Made by a program: the position numbers and the translations under genes. From contig NZ_BMDB01000001.1 in assembly GCF_014635565.1 (NCBI RefSeq), positions 496,001 to 560,000 of the forward strand: a stretch of 64,000 nucleotides of DNA, read 5' to 3'. This document shows positions 36,675 through 46,776 of this stretch, piece after piece; the stretch's first letter is position 1, and each line of letters starts with the position of its first letter. The DNA is from Phocicoccus schoeneichii. Lineage in GTDB: Bacteria > Bacillota > Bacilli > Staphylococcales > Salinicoccaceae. The notes beneath the pieces are model-generated. The model was given only the letters and a program-made list of their open reading frames with translations, was not told the DNA's origin and did not search any database.

Positions 36675-37585
36675 TACTCCATTAAATCCTCTCTTGTTAA
36701 AAACATTTTAAAAGGTTTATACCATCCAGTTTTTGTGGGATGTTTCTGATAAATACCGACAGGTTTTTCTTCAACAGTGAAGAGTACACGGCTTAAATCA
36801 GAACCAATTATTTTAATCATATCAATATCTGTGATTTTTTGCCCAGTTGCAATACGAAAAATGTCGTTTTCTTCTGTGATTTCGAATCTTGGAATATCAT
36901 CTAAAACATCTAAAATTGGTATTAAGTCTTCTTTAGACAGATGATCTAGCGGTGTTGTCTCTTCTAGTTTAATACCACACGATAATGTACGACGAAGTTT
37001 GGACATGTGCGCGTGGATGCCGAGCTTACGACCGATGTCTACAGCAAGCGTTCTGATATATGTTCCTTTCGAACAGATAACGTCGATGTCGAAGCAAATC
37101 GTGTCTTTATCTTCGACAATATCAGAGACACGAGTGATTTCTTTGATTTCGACAGTACGTACAGGACGCTCTACTTCAATCCCTTTCCGAGCGTAATCAT
37201 AAAGCTTCTTACCGTTCACACGAACTGAGCTATACGCTGGTACTTGCTGATCATAATCCCCTAAGAAACTCTCGATTACTTCGTCGATTTTAGAGATGTC
37301 GACAGCTCTAATATCAGAGGTTTCAACTACTTTGCCCGTCTGGTCCTCAGTATTAGTGCTGAAACCAAGAGTCACCGTCGCACGATATCCCTTGTCTCTC
37401 TCCTGTAAGATCTCAGTGAGCTGAGTCGCACTACCAACAACGATTGGAAGCACACCAGTTACGGCAGGATCTAGCGTCCCCGTATGTCCTACCTTTTTCA
37501 TTTTTAATAGACGACGAACACGAGTAACCACATCATGACTCGTCATCCCTTCCGGCTTATCAACCGCAAAAACACCATTATACAT
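36674..37585 (-). CDS. truB: tRNA pseudouridine-55 synthase
   Basis: TruB makes pseudouridine at position 55 of the T arm of tRNAs. The 303-residue protein has the catalytic aspartate in GHTGTLDP (Asp39) and the conserved KPEGMTSHDVV and CSKGTYIRTLAVDIG motifs. The ATG follows TTAGGAG. A TATAAT lies upstream between the rbfA terminator and the start, so truB-ribF likely has its own promoter. The neighbouring T-loop methylase gene trmFO, expected next to xerC, is not in this window. Confidence 0.96.
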   Translation of the reverse strand: MYNGVFAVDKPEGMTSHDVVTRVRRLLKMKKVGHTGTLDPAVTGVLPIVVGSATQLTEILQERDKGYRATVTLGFSTNTEDQTGKVVETSDIRAVDISKIDEVIESFLGDYDQQVPAYSSVRVNGKKLYDYARKGIEVERPVRTVEIKEITRVSDIVEDKDTICFDIDVICSKGTYIRTLAVDIGRKLGIHAHMSKLRRTLSCGIKLEETTPLDHLSKEDLIPILDVLDDIPRFEITEENDIFRIATGQKITDIDMIKIIGSDLSRVLFTVEEKPVGIYQKHPTKTGWYKPFKMFLTREDLME

Positions 37586-37681
37586 AACTATATCTCCTAA
37601 TATTAATCATCTTTAATTATAACGAATATGAGAGTAGTCAGAAAGGATAAAGTGACTGAAGTATAGATGAGTAATCTAAAA

Positions 37682-37714
37682 CAAAAAAAGACACGAGAAA
37701 AGTTTCTCGTGTCT
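37682..37714 (-). terminator. Intrinsic terminator of the rimP-rbfA operon
   Basis: A 12-pair stem (37689-37700 with 37703-37714) with a very tight loop is followed on the minus strand by TTTTTTGTTTT. It lies ten bases past the rbfA stop. Confidence 0.88.
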
Positions 37715-37724
37715 AAACTTCTAA

Positions 37725-38069
37725 TTAGTCTTCTTTACTAAGTTGATTTAGTAGTTCGTCGATACGGCTACCGTATTCAACTGATCCATCGTAATGGAAG
37801 AAGATTTCTGGTGCTTTTCTCATACGGATTTTTTTAGCAACTGCTGTTCTAAATAATCCTTTGTATTTGTTAAGCATCTCTTTTGTTTTTTCTTTATCGT
37901 CATTCAGAGTTGTGAAGAATACATTTGCATTCTCCATTTCTTCTGTAACTTCTACTTCAGTGATTGTTATGAGACCTAAGTTGTCTTCTTTCTCGCTCAC
38001 TTCTGTAATTAAAGTTTCACTGATTACTTTTTTAATTTCTTCAGCTACTCTGTCAGATCTTTTTACCAT
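37725..38069 (-). CDS. rbfA: Ribosome-binding factor A
   Basis: RbfA is a KH-like factor that helps mature the 16S rRNA 5' end and the small subunit. The 114-residue protein matches the family in length and motifs (RVAEEIKKVISE, MRKAPEIFFHYDGSVEYGSRIDELL). It starts two bases after infB and is the last gene of the rimP-nusA-ylxR-L7Ae-infB-rbfA operon, closed by a strong terminator. Confidence 0.95.
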   Translation of the reverse strand: MVKRSDRVAEEIKKVISETLITEVSEKEDNLGLITITEVEVTEEMENANVFFTTLNDDKEKTKEMLNKYKGLFRTAVAKKIRMRKAPEIFFHYDGSVEYGSRIDELLNQLSKED

Positions 38070-38071
38070 AA

Positions 38072-40198
38072 TTAAACCCTCGCAATCTCAACCATGATAA
38101 ATGCTTCGATAATGTCGCCTTCTTTAAGGTCATTATAATTTTTAACAGTGATACCACATTCGTATCCTGCTGCAACTTCTTTCACATCATCTTTGAAACG
38201 TTTAAGTGCGTCAAGTTCTCCCTCGAAAATCACTACGCCGTCACGAATCACACGTACGCCTGCGTCTCTTGTAATTTTACCGTCTGTAACGTAAGAACCT
38301 GCAATCGTACCTACTTTAGATACTTTGAATGTCTGACGTACTTCAGCATTACCAATTACTTTTTCTTCGTACTCTGGATCAAGCATACCTTTCATCGCTT
38401 GTTCAATTTCTTCAAGCGCTTTGTAGATCACTCTGTGTAGACGAATGTCTACTTTCTCTGCATCCGCTGTACGACGTGCATTTGAGTCAGGACGTACGTT
38501 GAAACCAATGATAATCGCATTAGATGCGTTCGCGAGTGTTACGTCTGATTCGTTGATTGCACCTACACCAGTGTGGATGATACGGATGTTAACACCCTCA
38601 ACATCGATCTTCATAAGTGATGCTGCTAATGCTTCAACTGTACCTTGTACATCTGCTTTTAAGATTAAGTTTAAGTCTTTTAGTTCACCCTCTTTAAGTG
38701 TTTCAAAGAGGTTTTCTAGGCTGACTTTATTCGTAACTTCTCTGTCACGAAGTACTTTGTTTTCTGCACGTTCTTCACCGATTTGACGGGCTTTTTTATC
38801 ATCTTTAAAGACAACAAAACGGTCTCCCGCTTCAGGAATATCGTTTAAACCAGTAATTTCAACTGGTAAACTTGGACCTGCAGTTTTAATTCGTTTACCT
38901 AAATCGTTCACCATCGCACGTACTTTACCGTAAGTATTACCTACTACTAGAGAGTCTCCTACGTTTAAAGTACCGTGTTGAACAAGTAAAGTTGCAACTG
39001 GTCCACGTGACTTATCAAGCTCTGCCTCGATAACTGTACCGATTGCTTCACGGTCATGTGACGTTTTAAGTTCTTGCATTTCACCAACAAGCGTGATCAT
39101 TTCTAATAAATCATCGATACCTTCACCCGTTAATGCTGACAGTGGTACGAAGATTGTGTCTCCGCCCCAGTCTTCTGGGAATAATCCGTATTCACCAAGC
39201 TCAGTCATAACTCTGTCTGGATTTGCTGTTGGCTTATCTACTTTGTTTACAGCAACAATAATTGGTACTTCTGCAGCTTTCGCGTGGTTTAATGCTTCAA
39301 TTGTTTGTGGCATTACACCGTCATCTGCTGCAACAACTAGAATTGTAATATCTGTTACTTGAGCACCACGTGCACGCATTGTTGTGAACGCTTCGTGTCC
39401 TGGTGTATCAAGGAAAGTGATGTCTTTATCATTCCAGTTAATTTGGTAAGCACCGATGTGCTGAGTGATTCCGCCCGCTTCTCCTTCAGTCACGTTTGCA
39501 TTTCTGATAGAGTCAAGAAGTGTTGTTTTACCATGGTCAACGTGTCCCATGATTGTAACAATACTTGGACGCTCTTCAGTTAATTCACTCTCATCAATAT
39601 CGAAGTATACATCTAAGTCTGTATCGTCAATCACAACTTCTTGTTCTACAGTATAACCATAGTTATCTGCTACAATCTCAACTGCTTCATTATCTAATGA
39701 TTGGTTAATATTTGTCATGATACCAAGCATGAATAAATCTTTAACCACTTTAGAAGCATCTACACCGATTTTCTCAGCAAGTTCACCAACAGTAATACCT
39801 TCTACATAAGTAAATACTTTTGGTCCTTCTTCTTTAGGAGCAGTCTTTTTATCGTTACCATGGTCTTTTTTAGCAGTGTTGTTTTTGTTTTGGTTGTTTT
39901 TGTTTTGGTTGTTTTTGTTGTTCTTGTTATTTTTGCTATTCTTGTTGTTTTTATTGTTCTTACCATGAGGTTGATTATTTTTCTTGTTGTTATTGTCTTG
40001 CTTTTTGTTTTCAGGCTTTTTATTTTCTTTCTTTGGCTCAGCCTTTTTAAATTTATTATCGAGAACTTTAATATCTTCATCCTCTAATGATGCCATGTGA
40101 CTTTTAAAGTCTCCCCCATTGGCATTTAATGTGTCGATTACATCTTTACTCTGTAAATCATGAGCTTTCGCGTATTCATGAATTCTCATCTTACTCAT
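38072..40198 (-). CDS. infB: Translation initiation factor IF-2
   Basis: IF-2 is the GTPase that delivers initiator tRNA to the 30S subunit and promotes subunit joining. The 708-residue protein has an N-terminal IF2_N helix domain (about 1-50), a low-complexity Lys/Asn/Gln stretch (about 58-110) encoded by T-rich repeats on the plus strand at 39877-39996, a second IF2_N domain, and the G domain with GHVDHGKT at 218-225, DTPGHEAF and NKVDKP, followed by the C-terminal beta-barrel domains. The Asn-rich linker varies in staphylococci and is not a frameshift. Confidence 0.97.
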   Translation of the reverse strand: MSKMRIHEYAKAHDLQSKDVIDTLNANGGDFKSHMASLEDEDIKVLDNKFKKAEPKKENKKPENKKQDNNNKKNNQPHGKNNKNNKNSKNNKNNKNNQNKNNQNKNNTAKKDHGNDKKTAPKEEGPKVFTYVEGITVGELAEKIGVDASKVVKDLFMLGIMTNINQSLDNEAVEIVADNYGYTVEQEVVIDDTDLDVYFDIDESELTEERPSIVTIMGHVDHGKTTLLDSIRNANVTEGEAGGITQHIGAYQINWNDKDITFLDTPGHEAFTTMRARGAQVTDITILVVAADDGVMPQTIEALNHAKAAEVPIIVAVNKVDKPTANPDRVMTELGEYGLFPEDWGGDTIFVPLSALTGEGIDDLLEMITLVGEMQELKTSHDREAIGTVIEAELDKSRGPVATLLVQHGTLNVGDSLVVGNTYGKVRAMVNDLGKRIKTAGPSLPVEITGLNDIPEAGDRFVVFKDDKKARQIGEERAENKVLRDREVTNKVSLENLFETLKEGELKDLNLILKADVQGTVEALAASLMKIDVEGVNIRIIHTGVGAINESDVTLANASNAIIIGFNVRPDSNARRTADAEKVDIRLHRVIYKALEEIEQAMKGMLDPEYEEKVIGNAEVRQTFKVSKVGTIAGSYVTDGKITRDAGVRVIRDGVVIFEGELDALKRFKDDVKEVAAGYECGITVKNYNDLKEGDIIEAFIMVEIARV

Positions 40199-40215
40199 TG
40201 AAACACGTTCCTTTC

Positions 40216-40509
40216 CTATAAGAGCTCGAGCATATGTTTTCTAAATCCACTATCTGTTACTCCTATAACTACCCTATTTAACGCGCCAGTAGCCATTGAA
40301 AGTTCAGTTTTTGTAAACTCTGTAACGAGTGGAATATTATTACTATTACATTTATTTTCGATTCTCTTTTTTGTACTTTGTCCTGCATCACTCGCTAAAA
40401 ATACGAGTTGTACTTGATGTTGTTTTATTGCATCTAATGTGATTTCTTCACCATTAGTTACTTTTCTTGCACGAGTGGCTAATCCCAGCATATTAAGTAC
40501 TTTACTCAT
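40216..40509 (-). CDS. rplGA: L7Ae/L30e-family ribosome-associated protein (YlxQ)
   Basis: This 97-residue protein of the L7Ae/L30e family binds kink-turn type RNA. Conserved parts include [15 protein letters not shown], the VFLASDAGQ segment and the C-terminal NRVVIGVTD. The Bacillus homologue YlxQ (RplGA) is a non-essential ribosome-associated protein. It overlaps ylxR by four bases and precedes infB, as is standard. Confidence 0.9.
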   Translation of the reverse strand: MSKVLNMLGLATRARKVTNGEEITLDAIKQHQVQLVFLASDAGQSTKKRIENKCNSNNIPLVTEFTKTELSMATGALNRVVIGVTDSGFRKHMLELL

Positions 40510-40790
40510 CGCTTTGGAATATCCTCTCTGTAGATTAAACGAATAATCTCGTCATAAATAGGTCCAAGTGTCTCTGAATCTACTTTTAACTTCGACTCTA
40601 AGATTTTCTTTTCGCGTGCCTCATTGACTTTATCTAAATCTTTCACCACGTAGGCACCGCGTCCGTTTTTCTTGCCTGTTTCATCAGCAAATACTTCTCC
40701 GTCTTTTGTTTTTACAATACGAATCAAGTCTTGCTTTTTAAACATTTCACCAGATAAAATATCTTTTCTCATCGGAATTTTACGCACCAC
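40506..40790 (-). CDS. ylxR: YlxR/RnpM RNA-binding protein
   Basis: This 94-residue basic protein belongs to the YlxR family, with the conserved GRGAYVVKD segment. Recent work on the Bacillus homologue assigns it to modulation of RNase P, but the role here is transferred from the family. Start codons are two adjacent GTGs after AAGAGGTG. It lies between nusA and the L7Ae-type gene. The classic N-terminal CxxCR motif of some YlxR proteins is absent (MVRKIPMRKD). Confidence 0.87.
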   Translation of the reverse strand: MVRKIPMRKDILSGEMFKKQDLIRIVKTKDGEVFADETGKKNGRGAYVVKDLDKVNEAREKKILESKLKVDSETLGPIYDEIIRLIYREDIPKR

Positions 40791-40804
40791 TATAGAAACA
40801 CCTC

Positions 40805-41884
40805 TTATTCAGTTATTTCTTCTATGTTACTGTCCGAGTCATCTTCTTCGTTGTTAAAATCAGACTCAGAAATGATATCGATTTTCCAACCTGTAAGCTT
40901 AGCAGCGAGTCTCGCGTTTTGTCCGCGTTTACCAATTGCTAATGATAATTGATGATCCGGTACAATTACAGTCGTTGATTTGTGTTCTTCATTTACAATT
41001 ACATCAATAACTTCTGATGGTGACAGTGCATTTTTAACGTAAACTTTAGGATCTTCATCCCATAATACGATATCAATTTTTTCTCCAGAAAGTTCGTCCA
41101 CAATTGCTTCAACACGAGCACCACGTGCACCAACACATGATCCAACAGCATCTACATCACTATTTACTGCATGTACAGAAATCTTAGAACGCTCACCCGC
41201 TTCACGTGCAACACTCATAATTTCTACAGTACCGTCATAAATTTCAGGTACTTCTTCTTCGAACAATCTCTTAAGAAGGTTTGGATGAGTTCTTGAAACA
41301 TAAATCTGTGGTCCACGAGTCGTTTGTTCTACTTTATTTAAGTACACTTTAATGCGCTCTCCTGGTTTATATTCTTCACCTGGAATTCGTTCTGCTTCAG
41401 ATAAAACAGCATCTGTCTTACCGAGAGATACATATACGAAACGGTGGTCGATTCTGTCGATTACGCCGATGATGAGTTCATCTTCTTTGCCGATGTACTC
41501 TTCAAACAGAATCTCACGTTCTGCATCACGAATACGTTGCATTACTGCTTGTTTTGCTGCTTGAGCACCAACTCTGTTAAAGTCTTCTGGCGTTACATCT
41601 TCGTCAAAAGGGTCACCAATTTCATAAGCTGGATTATATGTGCGCGCTGTTAGAAGGTCAATTTCTTCACTTGGATCGAATACTTCTTCTACAACGTCTT
41701 TACGTGAAACAACGCGGTAATTTCCTGTTTCCATGCTTAATTCAACGCGGACATTTTTGTGGTCCTCATAGTTCTTTTTGTAAGCAGTAAGTAATGCTGC
41801 TTCAATCGCTTCAATTAATACTTCTGTAGGAATATTTTTTTCCTTTTGAATGTATTCTATCGCATTCAATAATTCCTGATTCAC
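40805..41884 (-). CDS. nusA: Transcription termination/antitermination factor NusA
   Basis: NusA binds RNA polymerase and nascent RNA, affecting pausing, intrinsic termination and rRNA antitermination. The 359-residue protein has the N-terminal polymerase-binding domain (1-130), an S1 domain (EDELIIGVIDRIDHR), and two KH domains (VGSCVGARGARVEAI and LAIGKRGQNARLAAKLTGW). It lacks the C-terminal acidic repeats of proteobacterial NusA, as usual in Firmicutes. The GTG start follows CGGAGGAAG. NusA could act on the terminator-like hairpin in the leader of its own operon. Confidence 0.97.
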   Translation of the reverse strand: MNQELLNAIEYIQKEKNIPTEVLIEAIEAALLTAYKKNYEDHKNVRVELSMETGNYRVVSRKDVVEEVFDPSEEIDLLTARTYNPAYEIGDPFDEDVTPEDFNRVGAQAAKQAVMQRIRDAEREILFEEYIGKEDELIIGVIDRIDHRFVYVSLGKTDAVLSEAERIPGEEYKPGERIKVYLNKVEQTTRGPQIYVSRTHPNLLKRLFEEEVPEIYDGTVEIMSVAREAGERSKISVHAVNSDVDAVGSCVGARGARVEAIVDELSGEKIDIVLWDEDPKVYVKNALSPSEVIDVIVNEEHKSTTVIVPDHQLSLAIGKRGQNARLAAKLTGWKIDIISESDFNNEEDDSDSNIEEITE

Positions 41885-41898
41885 TTAACTTCCTCCGT

Positions 41899-42366
41899 TC
41901 ATAGTAAAACTGCTTTTCTGATTGTAGCAATTAAACTTCTGTCGATATCTACTGTTTTTTCTCTTGTTTTGTCACGGTACATCACTGTCACCGTATCTTC
42001 ATCATATGATTTTAAAATACCTGTCCACTCTTTATTACCATCTATGTTTTGATAAGTTTTCACATAGATACCATTTTCCAGTGTCATTTCTAAATCTTCA
42101 TCATCTTTGATTGGTCGCTCAGCGCCTGGTGATGACACATCTAAGAAATACATTCCAGAAATTAAATCCCATTCGTCAAGCTTATCTCCAAGGACCTCAC
42201 TCGCTCTTACACAGTCATCCAGTGTAATTCCGCCTGGCTTATCAAGATATATTCTTAAAAAGTAGTCTGGACCTTCTTTCGCATATTCAACTTCAATCAG
42301 TTTGTAGCCGAGTTCACGTACAACGGGTTCAGCATGTTCAAAAATACTTGTTTCTCTACTATTCAT
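41899..42366 (-). CDS. rimP: Ribosome maturation factor RimP
   Basis: RimP helps assemble the 30S subunit. The 155-residue protein shows the family segments YFLRIYLDKPGGITLDDCVRAS, the GMYFLDVSSPGAERP motif and the C-terminal SH3-like barrel. It is the first gene of the nusA-infB operon. A promoter (42452-42480) and a terminator-like hairpin (42398-42421) both lie upstream of it. Confidence 0.95.
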   Translation of the reverse strand: MNSRETSIFEHAEPVVRELGYKLIEVEYAKEGPDYFLRIYLDKPGGITLDDCVRASEVLGDKLDEWDLISGMYFLDVSSPGAERPIKDDEDLEMTLENGIYVKTYQNIDGNKEWTGILKSYDEDTVTVMYRDKTREKTVDIDRSLIATIRKAVLL

Positions 42367-42389
42367 GTGTCACTTCACCTCAATCAGAA

Positions 42390-42421
42390 CGTAAGAAAAG
42401 AGCGTACTTGCGTGCGCTCTT
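42390..42421 (-). terminator. GNRA-looped terminator/attenuator between polC and rimP
   Basis: A ten-pair stem (42398-42407 with 42412-42421, one T-G pair) is capped by a GCAA tetraloop on the minus strand and followed by TTTCTTAC. It ends polC transcripts, but it also lies downstream of the rimP promoter, so it can act as a leader attenuator. Confidence 0.75.
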
Positions 42422-42451
42422 CTCCCCATTACAGTATTTAATATCATTGAT

Positions 42452-42480
42452 ATTGTACCATATATATTTTTAAATGTCGA
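42452..42480 (-). promoter_or_regulatory. Promoter of the rimP-nusA-infB operon, inside the end of polC
   Basis: On the minus strand TCGACA (42480-42475), an exact 17-base spacer and TACAAT (42457-42452), with a TG just upstream of the -10, form a strong sigma-A promoter. The -35 overlaps the last codons of polC. Transcription would start near 42445. Confidence 0.7.
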
Positions 42481-45400
42481 ATATAGAAAGCTGAGCCTTA
42501 TCTGGTAAATGATCAAGACTGCCAAGCTCTGTGAGATATTCTACAACTTTCTGTGACACTCCTGCTTTTTTGTTTAAATCTTCTTTAGAGATAAACTTCT
42601 CAGTCTCTCTAACTTTAGCTATCGTTCTTGCAACACTTGCTCCAAGTCCAGGAACTGCTACAAATGGAGGAATTAAACTATCTCCATCGATAATAAAGTT
42701 AATTGGATCTGATTTTTCGATGTCGACTGGTTTCATCTTAATATTTCTATGAAGCATTTCGTTTACAACTTCTAATACAACAAGTAAGTCTTTTTCTTTC
42801 TTAGACAATTCGTTGTACTCATCTTTCATTTCTTTCACACGTGCACTTACTGTTGAACGGTCTCTTGTCATGAGTAATAGATCAAAGTCTGCTGCTCGTA
42901 CTGAAAGATAAGTCGCGTAATATTCCTTTGGATAGTGAACTTTAAAGTATGCGATTCTAAATGCCATCAGTACATATGCGGCTGCGTGTGCTTTCGGGAA
43001 CATGTATTTAATCTTCTTACATGATTCAATATACCAGTCTTCGACTCCGTTTTCTTTCATAATGCTGATCCATTCCGGACGAAGTCCACGTCCTTTACGT
43101 ACGCTCTCCATAATTTGGAAGGCGACTGCTGGAGGTAATCCTTTGTACATTAGAGTTACCATGATATCGTCACGACACCCGATTACACTTGATAAGTCAC
43201 AAATACCTTTTCTAATTAAATCTTGTGCGTTTCCAAGCCATACGTCCGTTCCATGTGACAGTCCTGAGATTTGGACGAGTTCACCGAATGTACTTGGTTT
43301 TGTATCTACGAGCATCTCACGTACGAAGTTCGTTCCGAATTCAGGTACACCGTATGTTCCTGTTTCAGAGTGAATTTCTTCTCTAGTCACTCCAAGTGTT
43401 TCTGGACCTTTAAAGAGGCTCATCGTACGTTCATCGTTTGCTGGAATTGTTTTCGGATCAAGACCCGTTAAGTCTTCGAGCATACGAATCATCGTTGGGT
43501 CAACGTGACCTAATATATCTAGTTTCAGTACGTTCTCATCGATTGAGTGGAAGTCAAAGTGCGTCGTACGCCACTCTGCTTCTGTATCATCTGCTGGATA
43601 TTGAATTGGCGTAAAATCAAATACGTCCATATCGTTTGGTATTACGATAATACCACCTGGGTGTTGTCCAGTCGTTCTCTTAATCCCTTCCGCTTCACTT
43701 GCGAGGCGATCGATTTCAGCTTTACGCTTCACGAGACCATTGTCGTTCATGTATCCATTAACGTAACCGAATGCTGTTTTATCAGCAAGTGTTGAAATTG
43801 TTCCTGCACGATACACATAGTCTTCCCCGAACAGTTCTTTCGTATACGCATGGGCTTTTGCCTGATACTCCCCACTGAAGTTAAGGTCGATATCTGGTAC
43901 TTTGTCTCCTTCGAATCCTAGGAACGTTTCGAACGGGATATCTTGTCCTTCTTTTATCATAGGAACGTCACAGACTTCACAGTTTTTATCAGGCAAATCA
44001 TAACCTGAGTTATATTTACCATCGTTAAAGAAGTGACTTTCTTTACAGTTTGGACAGATATAATGCGGTGGCATCGGGTTCACTTCTGTAATCTCCATCA
44101 TTGTCGCTACAAGTGATGAACCGACAGAACCCCGCGAACCAACTAAGTACCCATCATCCAATGACTTTTTAACGAGTTTTTGCGAAATTAAGTATACTAC
44201 ACTGAACCCGTTACCGATTATACTATTGAGCTCGAATTCTAAACGTTCTTCAATGATACTTGGTAGATTTTCACCATATAGTTTTCTTGCATTACTATAA
44301 GTCATTTCTTCAATTTCTTGTTCTGCATTTTCAATTTTTGGTGTGTATAAATCTTTTTTGATGACTTCTACATCTTCAATCATATCTGCAATTAAATTCG
44401 TATTTTTAACGACGATTTCAAACGCTTCTTCTTCACCTAAAAACGCAAAGTCTTTAAGCATTTCTGTCGTTGTTCTAAAATGAGCATCTGGTAATACTGA
44501 ACGTGACAGCGGATTACCTGGGTTTCCTTTTATGATAATTTCTCTTCTGAGTTTATCTTTTGGATCAAGGTAATGTACATTTCCAGTGGCAACAACTGGA
44601 ATACCGAGTTCTTTACCGAGCGCAATCATATTGTGCACAAGCTCTTCATACATCGCGTCATCTTTGATCATTTCACGCGCGAAAAGATTGTTGTAAAGTG
44701 ATTTCGGGAAAATTTCGAGATAATCATAGAAATGAGCCACGTCGCGTGCCGCTTCATATGATTTTTGAAGCATCGCACTAAACACTTCACCGTTGTCACA
44801 CGCACTTCCAATTAATAGACCTTCGCGATATTCTTCTAGTACACTACGTCTCACACGCGGTACTTGATAAAAACTTGTCGTCAATGAGTCTGAAACAATC
44901 TTAAATAGATTTTTCAATCCTTCTTGAGACTTAACTAGAATTGTCGCGTGATCTGTCAGACCTAGTTTATACGCGTCTTCTCTCGCTAGTGTGTTCAGTT
45001 CATTATGTTTCGTAATACCCGCTTCTTTTAGTTGCTGAAGCATTTTTATAAAGATATATCCTGTTGCTTCTGCGTCATAAATCGCTCTATGGTGACTCAC
45101 TAGTTCAACGTTGTAATATCTAGAGAGCGCCGCTAAGTTATGACGTTTTAGATCTTTATTTAAAACTTTAGTGATTTCTAAAGTGTCCACAACACCGTTT
45201 GTTGACGGACCATATCCGAGTGTTTCATACGCTGTGTCGATAAAGCCCATATCAAAAGTCGCATTATGCGCAACAAATATTGCGTCTCCAACCCATTCTT
45301 TAAACTTAGGAAGTACATCTTTAAACTCAGGCGCATCTACAAGCATACCGTCTGTGATTCCTGTTAAGTTCTTAATGACTTCTGAAAGTGGTTCGTGTGG

Positions 45401-46732
45401 ATTAATAAAGCTTTCAAACTTATCTACTATTTCACCGTTATGAACTTTCACTGCTGCGAGTTCTATTATTTTATCGAATCGACTGGATAGACCTGTCGTC
45501 TCAACGTCAAATACGACATATGTACTTTCTTCTAAAAATACATCTTTTTCTTTAAATGCAAGTCTTGCACCATCGTTTACGAGATTAGCTTCCATACCAA
45601 AAATGACATTGATGTCTTTACCCTTCGCATAGTTGTATGCTTCCGGGAATGCTTGAACATTATTGTGGTCAGTGATTGCGATACTCGTGTGCCCATACTC
45701 TTCAGCTCGATCAATAAACTCTTGAACTTTCGTTACACCATCCATTGCACTCATCATTGTATGTAGATGAAGTTCTACACGTTTACTTTCACTACTATCA
45801 GTGTGCTTGGGTTTATCGATAAGAGTTAGAGCACGTAAGTTTAAAACGAGATCACGCGCAAATTCATCATATTCTACGTTACCTTCAATTATGACCCAGT
45901 CACCTTTAGATAATGCTTCGAACACATCTTCTTCACCATTACGACCGAACTTTTTCACTTGAATTGAATCGGTATAATCCGTTACTTTCATATTCAAGAT
46001 TTTTTTGCCTGTTCTCGTCGTAATAACATCTTTTTGGAAAATCACACCTTCAACTTTTACGTTGAACTCTTCCTCTATAACGTTTTCAAGTGGACGTACC
46101 CCGTCAAAGTTCATATGTTTACCAATCTGTTTAACAACTGGTGCGTCAACCACTTCAACTTTTTCATTTTGTGACTTCTGGAATTCTTCTAAGAACTTGA
46201 TACGTTCTTCTTCTAAGCGCTCTTGCATAGAGTTTTCTTCCTCTTGCTGCTGTGCAATATCCACAACCGACTCTATCATCTTAATGTTAATTCCAAGATT
46301 CGTATATTGTTTTAATAAATTTGCTTTGATGTTTTTATCGAAATAATTCTTTAAAATATCATTATTAAAACTGAATCTCAGGACATCTTCTTGAAATGTT
46401 TTTCGTGCATTAAGCACTTGTCGCAAGAAGTTTGTACTCACATTTATATCTTCTAAACAACATTCTAAGTATTGATAAACATCATGATCCGTAAAATTAT
46501 CTGTCGTCACTATGAGTTCTACATTCGCAATTTTACTAAACGTTTCATGAATATTTACTTTTAGCTGTTGATAGATTGGATATGATATTAGAGTTTCAAA
46601 ATGAATGTGTAGTTGCCACTCTCGATTCTTATCATCAACAACAACACGTTTTAATTGACCTGTATCGAGCGCATCAGTACTCTCCATATCTAATTGCGTC
46701 AAAAGCACCTTAAATTGCTCTTTTGTATTCAC
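42470..46732 (-). CDS. polC: DNA polymerase III PolC-type alpha subunit
   Basis: PolC is the main replicative polymerase of low-GC Gram-positives. The 1420-residue protein has an N-terminal domain, an OB domain, a PHP domain (ELHLHTMMSAMDG) interrupted by the DEDD proofreading exonuclease (FDVETTGLS, HNATFDMGF), then the palm and fingers (PDIDLNFSGEYQ, GQHPGGIIVIP) and a C-terminal helix-hairpin-helix. The preferred start is the GTG at 46730-46732, eight bases after AGGAG; an earlier GTG overlaps that site. It follows proS directly after a terminator hairpin that leaves no room for a separate promoter. Confidence 0.97.
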   Translation of the reverse strand: MNTKEQFKVLLTQLDMESTDALDTGQLKRVVVDDKNREWQLHIHFETLISYPIYQQLKVNIHETFSKIANVELIVTTDNFTDHDVYQYLECCLEDINVSTNFLRQVLNARKTFQEDVLRFSFNNDILKNYFDKNIKANLLKQYTNLGINIKMIESVVDIAQQQEEENSMQERLEEERIKFLEEFQKSQNEKVEVVDAPVVKQIGKHMNFDGVRPLENVIEEEFNVKVEGVIFQKDVITTRTGKKILNMKVTDYTDSIQVKKFGRNGEEDVFEALSKGDWVIIEGNVEYDEFARDLVLNLRALTLIDKPKHTDSSESKRVELHLHTMMSAMDGVTKVQEFIDRAEEYGHTSIAITDHNNVQAFPEAYNYAKGKDINVIFGMEANLVNDGARLAFKEKDVFLEESTYVVFDVETTGLSSRFDKIIELAAVKVHNGEIVDKFESFINPHEPLSEVIKNLTGITDGMLVDAPEFKDVLPKFKEWVGDAIFVAHNATFDMGFIDTAYETLGYGPSTNGVVDTLEITKVLNKDLKRHNLAALSRYYNVELVSHHRAIYDAEATGYIFIKMLQQLKEAGITKHNELNTLAREDAYKLGLTDHATILVKSQEGLKNLFKIVSDSLTTSFYQVPRVRRSVLEEYREGLLIGSACDNGEVFSAMLQKSYEAARDVAHFYDYLEIFPKSLYNNLFAREMIKDDAMYEELVHNMIALGKELGIPVVATGNVHYLDPKDKLRREIIIKGNPGNPLSRSVLPDAHFRTTTEMLKDFAFLGEEEAFEIVVKNTNLIADMIEDVEVIKKDLYTPKIENAEQEIEEMTYSNARKLYGENLPSIIEERLEFELNSIIGNGFSVVYLISQKLVKKSLDDGYLVGSRGSVGSSLVATMMEITEVNPMPPHYICPNCKESHFFNDGKYNSGYDLPDKNCEVCDVPMIKEGQDIPFETFLGFEGDKVPDIDLNFSGEYQAKAHAYTKELFGEDYVYRAGTISTLADKTAFGYVNGYMNDNGLVKRKAEIDRLASEAEGIKRTTGQHPGGIIVIPNDMDVFDFTPIQYPADDTEAEWRTTHFDFHSIDENVLKLDILGHVDPTMIRMLEDLTGLDPKTIPANDERTMSLFKGPETLGVTREEIHSETGTYGVPEFGTNFVREMLVDTKPSTFGELVQISGLSHGTDVWLGNAQDLIRKGICDLSSVIGCRDDIMVTLMYKGLPPAVAFQIMESVRKGRGLRPEWISIMKENGVEDWYIESCKKIKYMFPKAHAAAYVLMAFRIAYFKVHYPKEYYATYLSVRAADFDLLLMTRDRSTVSARVKEMKDEYNELSKKEKDLLVVLEVVNEMLHRNIKMKPVDIEKSDPINFIIDGDSLIPPFVAVPGLGASVARTIAKVRETEKFISKEDLNKKAGVSQKVVEYLTELGSLDHLPDKAQLSIFDI

Positions 46733-46745
46733 AAGTCCCACTCCT

Positions 46746-46776
46746 AAAAAACCGCGTAAATCGTGTGATTTACGCG
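46746..46776 (-). terminator. Terminator/attenuator hairpin at the proS-polC junction
   Basis: A perfect ten-pair stem (CGCGTAAATC/GATTTACGCG; 46753-46762 with 46767-46776, four-base loop) contains the proS stop codon (46770-46772) and is followed on the minus strand by G and six T. The polC ribosome site AGGAG begins immediately after the T run. Confidence 0.85.

Noticed and set aside
39877-39996. Low-complexity T-rich tract in infB as a possible frameshift or insertion
   Set aside because: The frame is intact, and Asn/Lys/Gln-rich linkers of this kind are normal in IF-2 of staphylococci.
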